In this document: in pieces, positions 40,810-51,763 of the stretch
Layout: the number at the start of each line of letters is the position of its first letter
Position numbering within the stretch: position 1 is the first letter of the stretch
NCBI GenBank assembly: GCA_049999805.1
Contig: JBNGIO010004579.1
Coordinates: forward strand, 27,641 to 91,640
Reading direction: 5' to 3'
Origin: Folioceros fuciformis
Taxonomy: Eukaryota; Anthocerotophyta; Anthocerotopsida; Anthocerotales
Length of the DNA stretch: 64,000 nucleotides
The notes under the pieces: generated by a model
Database searches by the model: none
Told to the model about the DNA's origin: nothing
Seen by the model: only the letters and a program-made list of their open reading frames with translations
Position numbers and translations under genes: made by a program

Positions 40810-43800
40810 CTAAGCTCCACCGGTATCTTGTCTGGGACGAAACTTGTAGATCTCGGGAGGTTGACTGAGTTTAGTGTAACCTGATACCAGAGCAGTCCAT
40901 GAGCTTTCATCCTGGGAGGGTATGCTGTTGAACACTTCGCGAGCGTCATCCATGCAGCCACACCTAGCGTACATGTCGATCAGAGCTGCTGCGATCGCAG
41001 GATCTGTCTGGAGACCACGTCTCGCCACATTTGCATGAATCCTTCTGCCCTGCTGTACAGCTGCTGTGTTCGCGCACAGGTGAAGCATGCCGATGAGCAG
41101 GAACCTGTCTGGCGGTGTGATCTCCTGATCCATTTGCCAGAAGAGGATGAATGCCTCCTGCTCATCTCCGTGCTTTGCGTACGCCCCTATCATTGTCGTC
41201 CAGAGTACAACATCTCGGTCGTGAATGCTTTCGAAGACATGACGAGCATCGTCTATGCTCCCACACTTGCTGTACATCTGTATGGCTGATGAAGCTACAA
41301 TCACATCCGACTCGAAGCCCATGTCCATGGCAAGGATGTGGAGACGCTTGCCGTTGTCTAAAGCTGCTGGACTTGTACAGGCACCGAAGATGCTGACAAA
41401 GGTCCACCTGTCAGGCTTCCACCCATCTTCAAGCATCTCGTTAAACAGATTGAAAGCTTCCTGGAACTCTCCATGTCTGGAATATCCTCCTATGATAGCA
41501 TTCCAGAGGACCACATCCTGCTTCGGCATGTTCTCGAAGACCTCCCTCGCATCTAATAAGCTCCCACATTTGGAGTACATGTCAACTACGGCGGTCGCCA
41601 GCATGATGTCCGATGAAAGTCCCTTCCGACAAATGTCCATGTGAATCTTCCTGCCAGTTTCCAAAGCACTAGGATTTGCACAAGCTTGTAAGACGCAAAG
41701 AAAGGTAATCTTATCCGGCTTTGCACCTTTGAGTAGCATTTCGCTGAAGAGAGCTAAAGCCTTGTCCCCTTCACCTCGCTTGAAGTAGCCTCCAATCATT
41801 ATGTTCCACGACACCACGGTGTGCTCATGCATTTCATCAAAAACCTGGCGGGCATCCTGTATGCTTTCGCAGTTTATGTACATGTCAAGGAGACAGTTAG
41901 CTACAAACATATCAGACAGGAGAGCCCTTTCCCTCACAAGGGAGTGCAGTTCCTTTCCTTCTGCTAAGGATGAGCAGGAAGTTAGGAGAGTACAAAATGT
42001 GACCCTGTCTGGTTTCACATCCTCTGATTCCATGAGCCCAAATTGTTGATGAGCTTTGCTCATATTCCCGTGCCTCAGATTCTCCAGTATCATTTGGTTC
42101 CAAGTGATTACATCTCTCACAGGCATATTATCGAAAAGTTCCTGTGCTTTTTGGATACCGTCACACCTGGCATACATTGCGAGAAGAGCACTTGTGATTA
42201 CCACATCTGAACCATATCCAGTCTCGGTGATCAACTTATGTATCTGCCTTCCCTCTTCCAGGTCCTTGGGGCCAGCACAAGCAGATAGAATGCTAACAAA
42301 GGTCACCTGAGTTGGGGGCACACATTCCAGTATCATGCTACTGAAAAGAGAAAATGCTTCGTTACACAGGCCACGTCTTGCATATTCACCTATCAATGCA
42401 GTCCAGGAAAAGGCACTTCGAACACGAAGCCTATCAAAAGCTCGGCGGGCATCTTGCAAGCTCCCACATTTGATATAGGCGTCTAGTAAACAATCTCCCA
42501 AGCCTTCGAGGCCACAGGATTCAATTTCGGCGTGGATCAAATGGCATTGTTGCAAGGCTGCTGGACCACGACATGCTTGCAAGATGCTGGCAAATGTAGC
42601 TTGATCTGGAGGCTCCCCCTGTAGCTTCATCTCATTGAAGAGTTCAAAAGCCTGATCAGGGTCTCCGTGATTTGCATAGCCCCCAATCATAATGCTCCAG
42701 GAAACCTTCGTTTTCTTTACGATGCTGTTGAACACTTCCCTTGCTTTTGAGAGACTGCCACAAATTACATACATGTTGACAAGAGAATTCTCCAAAACGG
42801 TGTCAACTGCTCGCTCACTCTTGATAATGAGAGCATGAATCACCATACCCTGTTCAAGGCTTGCTGAACTCGAGATGGAGTTGAGAACGGAAGCAAAGGT
42901 AACTGCATTGGGCATTACTGTCCCTGAACCCATGCGCTGGAAAAGTTGTACGGCCTCATCAATGAGTCCATGCCGTGCATAGCCTGCAAGCATCATATTC
43001 CATGCAACCAGTCCATAGTCAGCGATGCCATCAAATACTTGCCGTGCCAGCTCCATGTTCCCACATTTAGCATACATATCGACAAGGGTGCTCATCAATT
43101 GCACATCTGTATCATACCCACAGGTAATGAGCCTGGCATGAATACGCTTGCCCTCTTCAAGCGCCACCGTATCCGTACAAGCCTTCAGCACTGTGCCGAA
43201 GGTGACCTGTGTTGGCTTCACACCATGTAGTTCCATTTGCCAAAACACTTCGATGGCCTTTCTGCTCTGGCCATTCCTGGAATATCCTGCTATCAAACTC
43301 GTCCATGTGATAACGTCCCGTCTCATCATGGAATTGAACACTCTTTGAGCATCCTCCATACTTCCACATTTTGCGTACATCGCTATAAGACAGTTACTTA
43401 GGACAATGTCTGAGTGTAGCCCACATCTAACCAAGTTGGAGTGAATTCTCATGCCCTGCTCCAGCCCTGAGGGGCCAGTACAAGAGCAAAGGACGTTGAC
43501 AAAAGTGCTCTCCTGTGGCTTCAGTGCTGCCTGTTGCATCTTTTCAATCGCCTCCACAGCCTTGCCCACTTGTCCCTCCCTGACGTAGCCTGCGATCAAC
43601 ACATTCCATGACACTTCATCTGGTTGAGAGAGTTTTGAGAACAGTTCACAAGCCAAAACAACGTTCTCACATCTCACATACATTTCCAGCAGGGCGTTTG
43701 CAACACCCATATCCGATTCCAGCTCACTTCGAGCAACCATTTCATGTACGAGGCACCCACGTTCGAGGAAGCCAGGGCTGGACAACGCCTTAAGGATGGT

Positions 43801-44475
43801 AATGAACGTGATTCTGTTTGGAGAGACACCCTCTCTTGCCATATGCTCATACAAGTGGAACGCCTTCTCACCCTGTTGATATTTGGCATACCCTGCAATC
43901 ATGGTATTCCATGATACGACATTCCGGATTGACATGGCATCAAAAACTTTGCGTGCATCTGCAACACTTCCACATTTGATATACATGTTCAGGAGGGTAT
44001 TTTGCAGAAACATGCTCATCCCCACCCCGCTCCGAATTATGTGGGCATGGACCTGCTTCCCCTCCAAGAGGGATTTCGTGTTTACACATCCCCGAAGAAG
44101 TGCAGCATAAACTTCAGAGTCTGTTAGCACGCCTCGTCGCTCCCTGTTATCCAAAATATGTAACGCTTTCCTCAGTGGCCCTGTTTTGCTGATCCTGATC
44201 AGCTCCCTGTCCGATCCGACGCTGCTGCTGGCCATCTGACCTGTAGACGCACCTGGCCAGCTCTCTCTCACGTTTTGTCCCGCTGTTGACGACCCACCTG
44301 GAACAGCCATAGTAACTCTTGGCAATCCACGTCTCAGTAGTGGGCATCTGCATCGCCAAGGATTCTCACCATCCCTACTGGCGCTTCTCACCACCTCCTC
44401 CCCTCCAGGCAATCCACAGCGAAGAGAACCATTGACGAGACGAAACTGCGGGTTGGGCTGTCCCAGAATCTTCAT
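40810..44475 (-). CDS. PPR-6: 1221-residue PLS-class PPR protein without E or DYW domain
   Basis: This intronless gene starts at an ATG at 44475. Around eleven PLS triplets run almost the whole length, for example [40 protein letters not shown] and VVDMYSKCGSLLDAREVFEN. Repeat wording differs from PPR-1 to -5, so it is a separate PPR lineage. The frame ends in the middle of a repeat (SSWTALVSGYT, then an unrelated tail) with no E1, E2 or DYW motif. It could be an S-class protein that recruits a separate DYW partner, a splicing or stability factor, or a gene that lost its C-terminus. The N-terminus is Gly/Arg/Ser-rich, consistent with an organelle presequence. It diverges from the PP2C gene with 215 bp between ATGs. 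Confidence 0.9.
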   Translation of the reverse strand: MKILGQPNPQFRLVNGSLRCGLPGGEEVVRSASRDGENPWRCRCPLLRRGLPRVTMAVPGGSSTAGQNVRESWPGASTGQMASSSVGSDRELIRISKTGPLRKALHILDNRERRGVLTDSEVYAALLRGCVNTKSLLEGKQVHAHIIRSGVGMSMFLQNTLLNMYIKCGSVADARKVFDAMSIRNVVSWNTMIAGYAKYQQGEKAFHLYEHMAREGVSPNRITFITILKALSSPGFLERGCLVHEMVARSELESDMGVANALLEMYVRCENVVLACELFSKLSQPDEVSWNVLIAGYVREGQVGKAVEAIEKMQQAALKPQESTFVNVLCSCTGPSGLEQGMRIHSNLVRCGLHSDIVLSNCLIAMYAKCGSMEDAQRVFNSMMRRDVITWTSLIAGYSRNGQSRKAIEVFWQMELHGVKPTQVTFGTVLKACTDTVALEEGKRIHARLITCGYDTDVQLMSTLVDMYAKCGNMELARQVFDGIADYGLVAWNMMLAGYARHGLIDEAVQLFQRMGSGTVMPNAVTFASVLNSISSSASLEQGMVIHALIIKSERAVDTVLENSLVNMYVICGSLSKAREVFNSIVKKTKVSWSIMIGGYANHGDPDQAFELFNEMKLQGEPPDQATFASILQACRGPAALQQCHLIHAEIESCGLEGLGDCLLDAYIKCGSLQDARRAFDRLRVRSAFSWTALIGEYARRGLCNEAFSLFSSMILECVPPTQVTFVSILSACAGPKDLEEGRQIHKLITETGYGSDVVITSALLAMYARCDGIQKAQELFDNMPVRDVITWNQMILENLRHGNMSKAHQQFGLMESEDVKPDRVTFCTLLTSCSSLAEGKELHSLVRERALLSDMFVANCLLDMYINCESIQDARQVFDEMHEHTVVSWNIMIGGYFKRGEGDKALALFSEMLLKGAKPDKITFLCVLQACANPSALETGRKIHMDICRKGLSSDIMLATAVVDMYSKCGSLLDAREVFENMPKQDVVLWNAIIGGYSRHGEFQEAFNLFNEMLEDGWKPDRWTFVSIFGACTSPAALDNGKRLHILAMDMGFESDVIVASSAIQMYSKCGSIDDARHVFESIHDRDVVLWTTMIGAYAKHGDEQEAFILFWQMDQEITPPDRFLLIGMLHLCANTAAVQQGRRIHANVARRGLQTDPAIAAALIDMYARCGCMDDAREVFNSIPSQDESSWTALVSGYTKLSQPPEIYKFRPRQDTGGA

Positions 44476-44690
44476 AGCAACACCAGGTGACCATCACTGA
44501 TTCAGGAAAAGACCCAGGGAAGACAGTCCGCGTCGCCTCGCCCAAAGGATGCAGACAGGGTCAATAGGCGGCTCTAACCTTCAGCTCTTCGTTCTCGCAA
44601 CAAAGTATAAATTCCCCTTCGTTTAGCCTTTGGTACCCAATATCTCGCCATTTTGTGGTCTCCCATTTCAGCAAACCTCCTTGGAGGACC

Positions 44691-46805
44691 ATGCAGGCAG
44701 CCAAGAGCAGCCTCAGCTGCTGCAATTCTACGAGGGTGAACATGCTTTCAGGCTTGCCCAAAACATGCATTCCTCCTGCCAAGCTAGCTCTGGGCTTCAC
44801 CCCTTTCCTCCCCGGGACGCACAAACTCCTCCTTCCCTGCTCTACCTCTTTGTCAGGCAAGTTCATCTGTAGCCTGAAGATGTCCAGGTTTGGGATGGAA
44901 GTTCTGAGATGGAGATCTGCAGACTGAAAGAATCGTCCGCTGTGTTACAGCTGACAGGCCACATCATCGAATGCAACCCCAATCACCAAGATGTGTTGTC
45001 GGACTTGAGCAACTGTATAGCTCCTGCAACTTATCCCTTCCGCTACCCTTTTGTGGAGCCGTTCGAGATGGTTTCCAGTCATTCTTCGTACCTATCATTG
45101 CAGCTATGGTGCTGCTTCCATCCAGGGAACAGGAAGGCCGACTATGGAGGATACGTACAGTGTTGTTAAGGAACAGAAAGGCCCAGAGCCCCTCTTCTTT
45201 GGGGTCTTCGATGGGCACGGTGGGGCTGCCGTTGCTGAGTAAGGAGTCCCTTCTACTCTAGGATTTTTTTGGTGCCACATTCAAGGAATACGTTGATGAC
45301 GGGGTATAGTTAAACTATGAACATGCTGTGTAGGATGCTGAAGACTGATTTCTGGCCGGTGTACAAGAAAAACCTCTCAGGTGGTGGGATCCTTCCTGTG
45401 TGCTCGTATTCGTCTGATAAGTTGCTGCAGTCTGTCTGACCGCAAGGTGCAGGCATCGTTGTATGTTTACACTTTGGTTTGTTTGCTGCAGGACCTGATC
45501 TGAGACGGGCCACTGTGGCTTCCTACCTAGAAGTGGACAAGAAAGCTCTGGTTTGCCACTCATGGCTCCGGTGCAGATCTTAGTGCCTAGCTGGATATCC
45601 GTGCCCAGCAGCATTTAGTTGATGAGTCCATGTTTGTGCAGGCTCCTCCTCCTGGTCTGTTTGGTGCATTACGCGAACGTGGCCTCGGTGGGTCTCGTTG
45701 TGGCTCCACAGCCGCGACAGTGGTGTTGCTAAGGGCACAAGGTCTGTACTACGGGAACTCAATAGCCAATGGGCAACCGATGTGTGCTTTTCGATGAAGG
45801 ATTCCTTGAAAACAATGCACCATTCACATCAGGTGAGAAAGAGGTTCTCGTTGCTGCAAATGTTGGAGATGCACGAGTTGTTCTTGCAAGGGCAGGACAG
45901 GCCATTCAACTAACCTTCGATCACAAGGTGAAGATTGTTTGCAGGAAGACGGAAGAGTGTAGGAGTTTTGATTGCTTTGCCTTTTGGAATCAGTGTTTAT
46001 TGCGGGCTGGAAGCCTAAATGTTTCAAATTTCTTGGTGCAGCCAGATGTGGAGTCAGAGAGGAAGAGGATAGAGGCCAAGAATCCTACACCCAAGAAACC
46101 TCTCGTACGATCTTGGGAACACTGTTCCAGGATGTTGCAAATGTATGAGGATGTTGTGCGTGCCTACCTGATACTCGTACCTTTCAGGTGGTAAATGTTG
46201 GAGGGACGTGGCGTGTAGGTGGTCTTCTTGCCCTCTCCCGTGCCTTCGGGGACGTCTATCTGAAAGAGTAGGCACTCAAACCTTGTGCTCCTTGGGTTGG
46301 TGCTCCATACGATTTCTGGTACGACTTTGATCCTGATTCCTCGTTTGTGAAGCTGGACTGATGGAAAAATGGAAGGTGCGAGCGGAGGTTTCGGCCTGAC
46401 TGCTGAACCGCATGTGGCGGTGGAAACCCTTTTAGCCGGTACCTGAACTCGCTGAAACCTCCTCATTGCCAAGCTTAAGAGTACTTCTAGCCCTAACACA
46501 TCCCTCCTGCTGTTTCCAGAGGACCAGTTCGTCATCCTGGGGACTGATGGCCTCTGGGAGCATATCAGCAACCAAGAAGTTGTGAACATATGTCTCGGTT
46601 CTAGGTGAGTTCCGATGGGACTCTTTGCATTGGCAAAAGTGGAATCAAGCAAGACAACTGATGTGCTCACCATCTTGTGTGTTACAATCTCCGATCCAGC
46701 CGTTCTCTGACTGAGATCGCCGAGAATTTGGTGGAGCTAGCGCAGCAGCGAGGGACTACAGATGACATCACGGTTCTCATTGTTCGTTTAAACCAGGAGA
46801 GCTAA
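44691..46805 (+). CDS. PP2C-type protein phosphatase with plastid-type leader, 11 exons
   Basis: Exons: 44691-44887, 45104-45238, 45334-45380, 45492-45550, 45612-45741 (or from 45609), 45833-45927, 46042-46104, 46188-46267, 46353-46438, 46520-46604, 46700-46805. All phases join, giving about 360 residues. PP2C motifs in order: SYGAASIQGTGRPTMEDTY, FFGVFDGHGGAAVAE, GGSRCGSTAATVVLL, VLVAANVGDARVVLARAG, TFDHKPDVESERKRIEA, VGGTWRVGGLLALSRAFGDV followed by YLKDWTDGK, GGFGLTAEPHV, FVILGTDGLWEHISNQEVV and TTDDITVLIVRL. The metal-binding Asp residues (MED, FDGHGG, TDGLW, TDD) are present. It removes phosphate from Ser/Thr; the substrate is unknown. Exon 1 (Ser/Thr/Leu/Lys-rich, few acids) would be a chloroplast transit peptide and is the least certain exon. 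Confidence 0.88.
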
Positions 46806-47727
46806 TCATCGGGTCCGTAGCGTAGCTTCGTAGGAAGGGCATCCAGCCCTACGTTTGTGCGTTCGAAGGTCACAATAAACAACCGAAAGTGTAAAGCTCG
46901 GGGACGGTAACAGCTCTTGGCACGGATTCACATTTACTTCGTGCTACCGTTGTGGGTAGCCATGGCGGTTTCGCTCCCTCCAAAACGGAAGGATTCCGAA
47001 CATGGGGCATTGGATGGAGAAACGTCGCCTTGTCGGGAATTCACTCGAGCCAAACCAAATCCGGTAGATCAAAGCAAACTGTCCGTCTCTCAAATCCACG
47101 ACCTACTAACCTACTACGAGGATGAAGATCCAACGAGATACATCTTATGTCGGTAGACCCTATCACAAAAATTATGCATTGATAATAATTATAATATGAA
47201 TCTTACAACATTATGTATTAATGTCATATATATATTGTCGGTACAGATGTCACGAAACTGAGGACTCCACAAAGTCACAGATTATAGGAAACCCAGGAGG
47301 GAGGACTCCACGAGAGATGAGGAACCCCAGAATGGACGAGTCCACGAGAGATCAGCAACCCCAGCGATGGAGGACTCCACGAGAGACCAGCAACCCCAGG
47401 AAGGACGACTCCACAAGGGATCAGGAACCCCAGAATGGAGGAGTCCACGAGAGATCAGCGACCCCACAATGGCGGGCTCCACGAGAGATGAGCAGCCCCA
47501 GAGATGGAGGACTCCACAAGAGATGAGCAACCCCAGAGATGGAGGACTCCACGAGAGATAAGCAAACCCAGAATGGAGGACTCCAAACAAGAGTTCAGCA
47601 ACTCCAAAATGACAGAAAGACCAGGAACACAAGAAAAATGAAGGACTCCGCAGACGTTCTGGAATGGTGTATAAGTATGTACGTAGCCTGTAAAGTAAAC
47701 CACGCACAGCAAACCTTTTTGATGCCC
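46806..47727. other. Convergent intergenic region (PP2C / arginine decarboxylase)
   Basis: It contains the two 3' flanks and the 35-bp minisatellite listed separately. The short frames over the repeat are artefacts of it. Confidence 0.6.
47255..47595. repeat. 35-bp minisatellite, about 9-10 copies
   Basis: The unit resembles ggaggactccacgagagat followed by nagcaaccccagngat. Copies begin for example at 47341 and 47376. The period of 35 is not a multiple of 3, so all three frames are traversed in turn and all stay open, giving spurious reading frames. The array starts about 130 bp beyond the arginine decarboxylase stop. Confidence 0.88.
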
Positions 47728-49803
47728 TCAAAAGCGTTTCTCGTTGGCGAGGTAAGTATAAGACTTGAACGTGCGGTTCAAACGACACATAACAGCATCC
47801 GAGTCAAGGAGACAAGCCTCGCGACGGCTTTCTTCAACTCGTTTCTGCAGGACCTGCAGCATGGAATCAGGGTTGTGCTGCATCAGGCGCACAACGTCGG
47901 CTACCGCTTGTCCTGGCATACACTCCTCAATCTCGTAGTTGGTAGAATGACCGGCAGCCTCCTTCTTGTGCAGCACATGCACTATGTTGGTGTTCCCGAA
48001 CAGATTGTGCATTCCCCCCAGGATTTCCTGGTAAGCGCCAGCGAGAAACATCCCCATGATGTACGCCCGCCCAGGCTGCAAGGCATGCACTTCCAGGTAC
48101 CTCTTCTGCATGCCTTCTGCTTCCTTCCCAATGAAGGAAGAGACCTTTCCATCACTGTCGCAGGTGATGTCGCTGAATACAGCCCGACTTGTCGGTTCCT
48201 CCTCAAGCCGATGGAGCGGCACTATGGGGAACAGTTGTTCGATGGCCCAGTAATCGGGAACGGACTTGAAAAGGGAAAGATTCACATGGTAAGTTGCGTT
48301 CACAGGGGAAGAACCTTGCGCGGGGACCATGCTGGACGGATCATACTCGTTGATGAGAGCGTACGCCTGTGCTGCATACTTTTGCTTGTTATGTTCAGCT
48401 TCCATGACAGCACCCACGATCTCCTCGTGAATGGTCTCCACGGCTGCACGAGCCTTAAGACTGACCAGGCCGAGGCTAAACAGACGGGCACATTCTGTCC
48501 TCATAGCTGCACACCGTTCCAGACCTGTAAAGCAGTCGACGGATAATTTCAGGTCCTCGTACATGCGTAGGATCTGCTCGGGCAGAGGCTCTGTACAGGT
48601 CATCTCGTCCAGCACATTCCACGCACCGCTTCCTGCAGAACTGTCCGCTGCCCTGGATCCCTGTACGCCCTTATGATGTGCTGAGAAAACATCGAACACC
48701 AGAACAGACTGGTGCGACACGATGCCTCTTCCGCTCTCACAGCAAAGGATGGGGTGCTGGACATTCCTCCGGCTGCAAGCTTCTCCAATGGCACCCACCA
48801 CCTCCTCTGCGTATTGCTCCATGGTGTACCCGATTGACATGTCAGACGAGGAGTCATGAGATCCGTCATAATCTACCCCAAGGCCCCCTCCAATGTCTAT
48901 GATGTTCATATCAGCCCCCATCAGAGCGAGCCCACAGAAGAGGTGAGCTGCTTCGGCAACCCCCTCCTGGACAACCTCCAACGATGGGATCTGGGACCCA
49001 ATGTGAAAGTGAAGAAGTTTCAAGCACTCCAGCATCCCATTTGCCCTTAGCTCCTCCACAACTCTCACGATTTGGGGAATCGACAAACCGAACTTCCCGT
49101 CGTCGCCAGATGTGCCTCCCCAGTGCCCGCCGTGCTTGGTACTCAGCTTGGCCCGGAGTCCAATGACGGGCCTGACACCGAGCTCCCGGCTGACTTTGAT
49201 CACAACTTCCAGCTCTTCTACCTGCTCCAGGACGATGATCGCATTCAGGTTCATGCACCGAGCTGTGAGCGCCAGAGCCACGTACTCATAATCCTTGTAC
49301 CCATTGCATATGAGCATGGCTCTAGGGCTTGCCTTGCACATGCACGTCATGACAGTCAGCAGCTCGGGCTTGGACCCAGCCTCCAACCCGTAGTCGAAAT
49401 CCTTTCCGAAAGCCACGATGTCTTCCACTATGCGACGGTCCGGATTACACTTCACGGGAAAAACACCTCGGAACAGCCCCTTATACTGCTGCAATGCGAT
49501 GCCCCTCTCAAACGCCCTCTGCAACGTCTCCAGTCTGTGTTTCAGGATTTCCGGGAATCTGATAATAAGGGGCATACTCATCCCCTTCTTCCCGACAGCG
49601 TCCTCCACCACATTCATCAGGTCGATGCCTTCTTCAGCCTTGGTTTCCTGTCCGTGCGGATGCACGCACATGTGACCCTTGTGATTCACCTTGAAGTACG
49701 GTGCCCCCCATCCGTCAACCTTGTAGATGCTGGCAGACTTTTCAACGCTCCAGGGCAGGCGAAATATTGCAGCGGCTCCGGCATTGGCTCCTTCGTGAGC
49801 CAT
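47728..49803 (-). CDS. ADC: Biosynthetic arginine decarboxylase (SpeA/ADC family)
   Basis: This intronless gene encodes 691 residues from an ATG at 49803. It converts arginine to agmatine, the first step of the plant ADC route to putrescine and higher polyamines. The PLP lysine lies in FRGVFPVKCNPDRRIVEDIV (Lys ~118). Further family motifs are DYGLEAGSKPELL, LLHFHIGSQIP (~264-273), IIDIGGGLGVDYDGS (~301-315), CCESGRGIVSHQSVLVFDV and the partner-subunit active-site cysteine in FSDITCDSDGK (Cys ~548). The length is close to plant enzymes (~700). There is no strong transit peptide, only a short acidic-poor start (MAHEGANAGAAA), so localisation is open. Absence of introns in the coding region is normal for plant ADC genes. 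Confidence 0.95.
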   Translation of the reverse strand: MAHEGANAGAAAIFRLPWSVEKSASIYKVDGWGAPYFKVNHKGHMCVHPHGQETKAEEGIDLMNVVEDAVGKKGMSMPLIIRFPEILKHRLETLQRAFERGIALQQYKGLFRGVFPVKCNPDRRIVEDIVAFGKDFDYGLEAGSKPELLTVMTCMCKASPRAMLICNGYKDYEYVALALTARCMNLNAIIVLEQVEELEVVIKVSRELGVRPVIGLRAKLSTKHGGHWGGTSGDDGKFGLSIPQIVRVVEELRANGMLECLKLLHFHIGSQIPSLEVVQEGVAEAAHLFCGLALMGADMNIIDIGGGLGVDYDGSHDSSSDMSIGYTMEQYAEEVVGAIGEACSRRNVQHPILCCESGRGIVSHQSVLVFDVFSAHHKGVQGSRAADSSAGSGAWNVLDEMTCTEPLPEQILRMYEDLKLSVDCFTGLERCAAMRTECARLFSLGLVSLKARAAVETIHEEIVGAVMEAEHNKQKYAAQAYALINEYDPSSMVPAQGSSPVNATYHVNLSLFKSVPDYWAIEQLFPIVPLHRLEEEPTSRAVFSDITCDSDGKVSSFIGKEAEGMQKRYLEVHALQPGRAYIMGMFLAGAYQEILGGMHNLFGNTNIVHVLHKKEAAGHSTNYEIEECMPGQAVADVVRLMQHNPDSMLQVLQKRVEESRREACLLDSDAVMCRLNRTFKSYTYLANEKRF

Positions 49804-51320
49804 TGGTGCTTTCAGCTGTCACCCACAAATGCACACACACTCGAGATCTTAGTTAACAGTGGCTTCTGTTTCACTTTTCACTGCTGCCACTCATGTACTG
49901 TCAGTGGAAACGGGATCTTGAAGGAGGACGCCTGGAACCGCGGGCAGAAGCTGTGTGGAAGTTAGCACTGTTAGCGAATTTCAGAGCCCAAGTGGGTGCA
50001 AGCTTCCTCGTTTCTTTTGCAAGTTGCAGACTACTGCGTCTTTGTTCGTCCGCACGAAAGCAAAGCCAAGCCACCGCTCCCTGAAAACCTAGATGCAACA
50101 CAGCCCACCACGTTTGTCAGTCACCAGAAAGCTTAAGCTGCAACACAGTAATGTGCGCCTTTTACAGCAAGGTTAATGAGCTACACAAATAAGAAAACAA
50201 TGACGGGCCATCAAAACGTTTTCTGCGGGGCAGACCAGCTGGCTCCTTCCTACCAGTCCTTCAATGCAGCGGATCCGGGTCCAGCTGCGATCGCAAGAAT
50301 AATATGTAGCAGCTACTTGCAACGCAACAGCGCCGAGGTGAGTGGATGGAAGCTTGCAGGCAGCTCACAGCTGGCCAGGCCACCTCTGGACGGAAGGAAG
50401 GCAGATTGAGAACGCTCACAGCGGTGTGGATTAGAGAGGAGGGAGGCTTGGCGGGGGCGGTGCAACGGCTCTCAGGGATTGTACGGCAGGGCACGTACAC
50501 GAACCCAGCACATGTGGAGGAATTCTGGGATATCTTGATATTCTGGACCCGCACTCCTGAAGGCAGGCTCAACTGATGGGCGGAGGCCACGGTAGGCGGG
50601 AAGCTCCTCGAACTTGGAACATAACCTTGATTTGAAACGTCTACACCCACCGAACTTCGACACTCTCGAGTCGTGTTTCACAGAGTGATGGCGACAGAGC
50701 GAGGGAGTGCCAGCACAAATTATTCCCGCTGCCCCCCCTTAGCCCTACACCTGATTCAGAAATTAACACCGGCAGCGGCCTTCCATCAAAGCAGTGGCAA
50801 CTGGGAGGGTCCAGTCTGCAGACCTGTTGATATGCTGCACAAGCTCTAGCTACTCCAACATATCACTTCTCCAACATACATCAGACTACCACCAGCCGAA
50901 ATTTTCATATATTTAGAGTTTCTGGAGTAAATGGAGAGACCTCGACCGCTGTTGCAGCTGCGTTGCACCCAAACAATTGGGACATCGAATTCGTGGATTC
51001 CATGGTCAGGACACGGGGGTGGAAATCTATACAGCTTCCGATTGCCAGCTCTCGGGTACACGTCCGGAAGATGGGAGCACACTTTGGTGGAAGTAGTCGA
51101 TGAGAGTAGCGTTGTCGATGCCATTGGGCAACGTTTTTCAAGGGTCGGCTCCTAGGTCAAGGGGTCGGCTCCTAGGCCAAGTTTCAAAGAATGATGTGCT
51201 CCTTTCACGCGGGTGACGTTTTTCAAGGGGTCGGCTGTTAAGGCCAAGTTTCGCCTGTTAAGGCCAAGTTTCAAAGAATGAATGAATGAATACAGTGTTC
51301 TCCTTCCACGCGGGTGGTCG

Positions 51321-51400
51321 TTATAACGACTATTGCCATGTCGCGTGACCCGGAAGAGCCATATAACGACTATTGCCATGTCGCGTGACCCGGAAGAGCC
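51321..51400. repeat. 40-bp perfect tandem duplication
   Basis: The 40-mer taacgactattgccatgtcg... occurs at 51321-51360 and again at 51361-51400 with one difference. Just upstream (51130-51310) a longer diverged duplication shares tttcaaggggtcggct and ggccaagtttcaaagaatga. Confidence 0.9.
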
Positions 51401-51749
51401 ACCGGTTACGAAGTCAAAGACCATCGTTGATGTTGGAAATTTGCTTTCTTGCTGTTGTTTAACTGCTGTAAACCCTACAACCCAGTTGTTGTTTCCTCAT
51501 TATGAATACAAGTTTTAATAGAGTATTTATGGCCGTTCATTTTAACATCATAAATTTTATCTTTTTTTCTTTGGCACTAGGCCAATAGGGTTCCAAGAAA
51601 GGTGTCATTTTGAGTATGTACGGAGCTTGATCCTGGTCCCCATAAGTAGAAAACGAAGTGCGCCCATAGACCACCGTACTCTTGCAATTAAGTGGGTATT
51701 TTTAAGCAAGTTTTTTTAATTGAAAATAAAGTTTTCAAAATGCAGGTAC

Positions 51750-51763
51750 GCTGGTAGACCAGC
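51750..51763. repeat. Dispersed hairpin motif GCTGGT-AG-ACCAGC
   Basis: A perfect 6-bp inverted repeat around AG, followed by acactcgttaa. Related copies lie at 25462-25479, about 51984-52006, 26042-26059 and, in opposite orientation, about 25957-25980. Confidence 0.6.

Noticed and set aside
47221-47790. Several overlapping frames on both strands over the ADC 3' flank
   Set aside because: They are produced by the 35-bp tandem repeat, which stays open in every frame. Their amino-acid repeats change frame with each unit.
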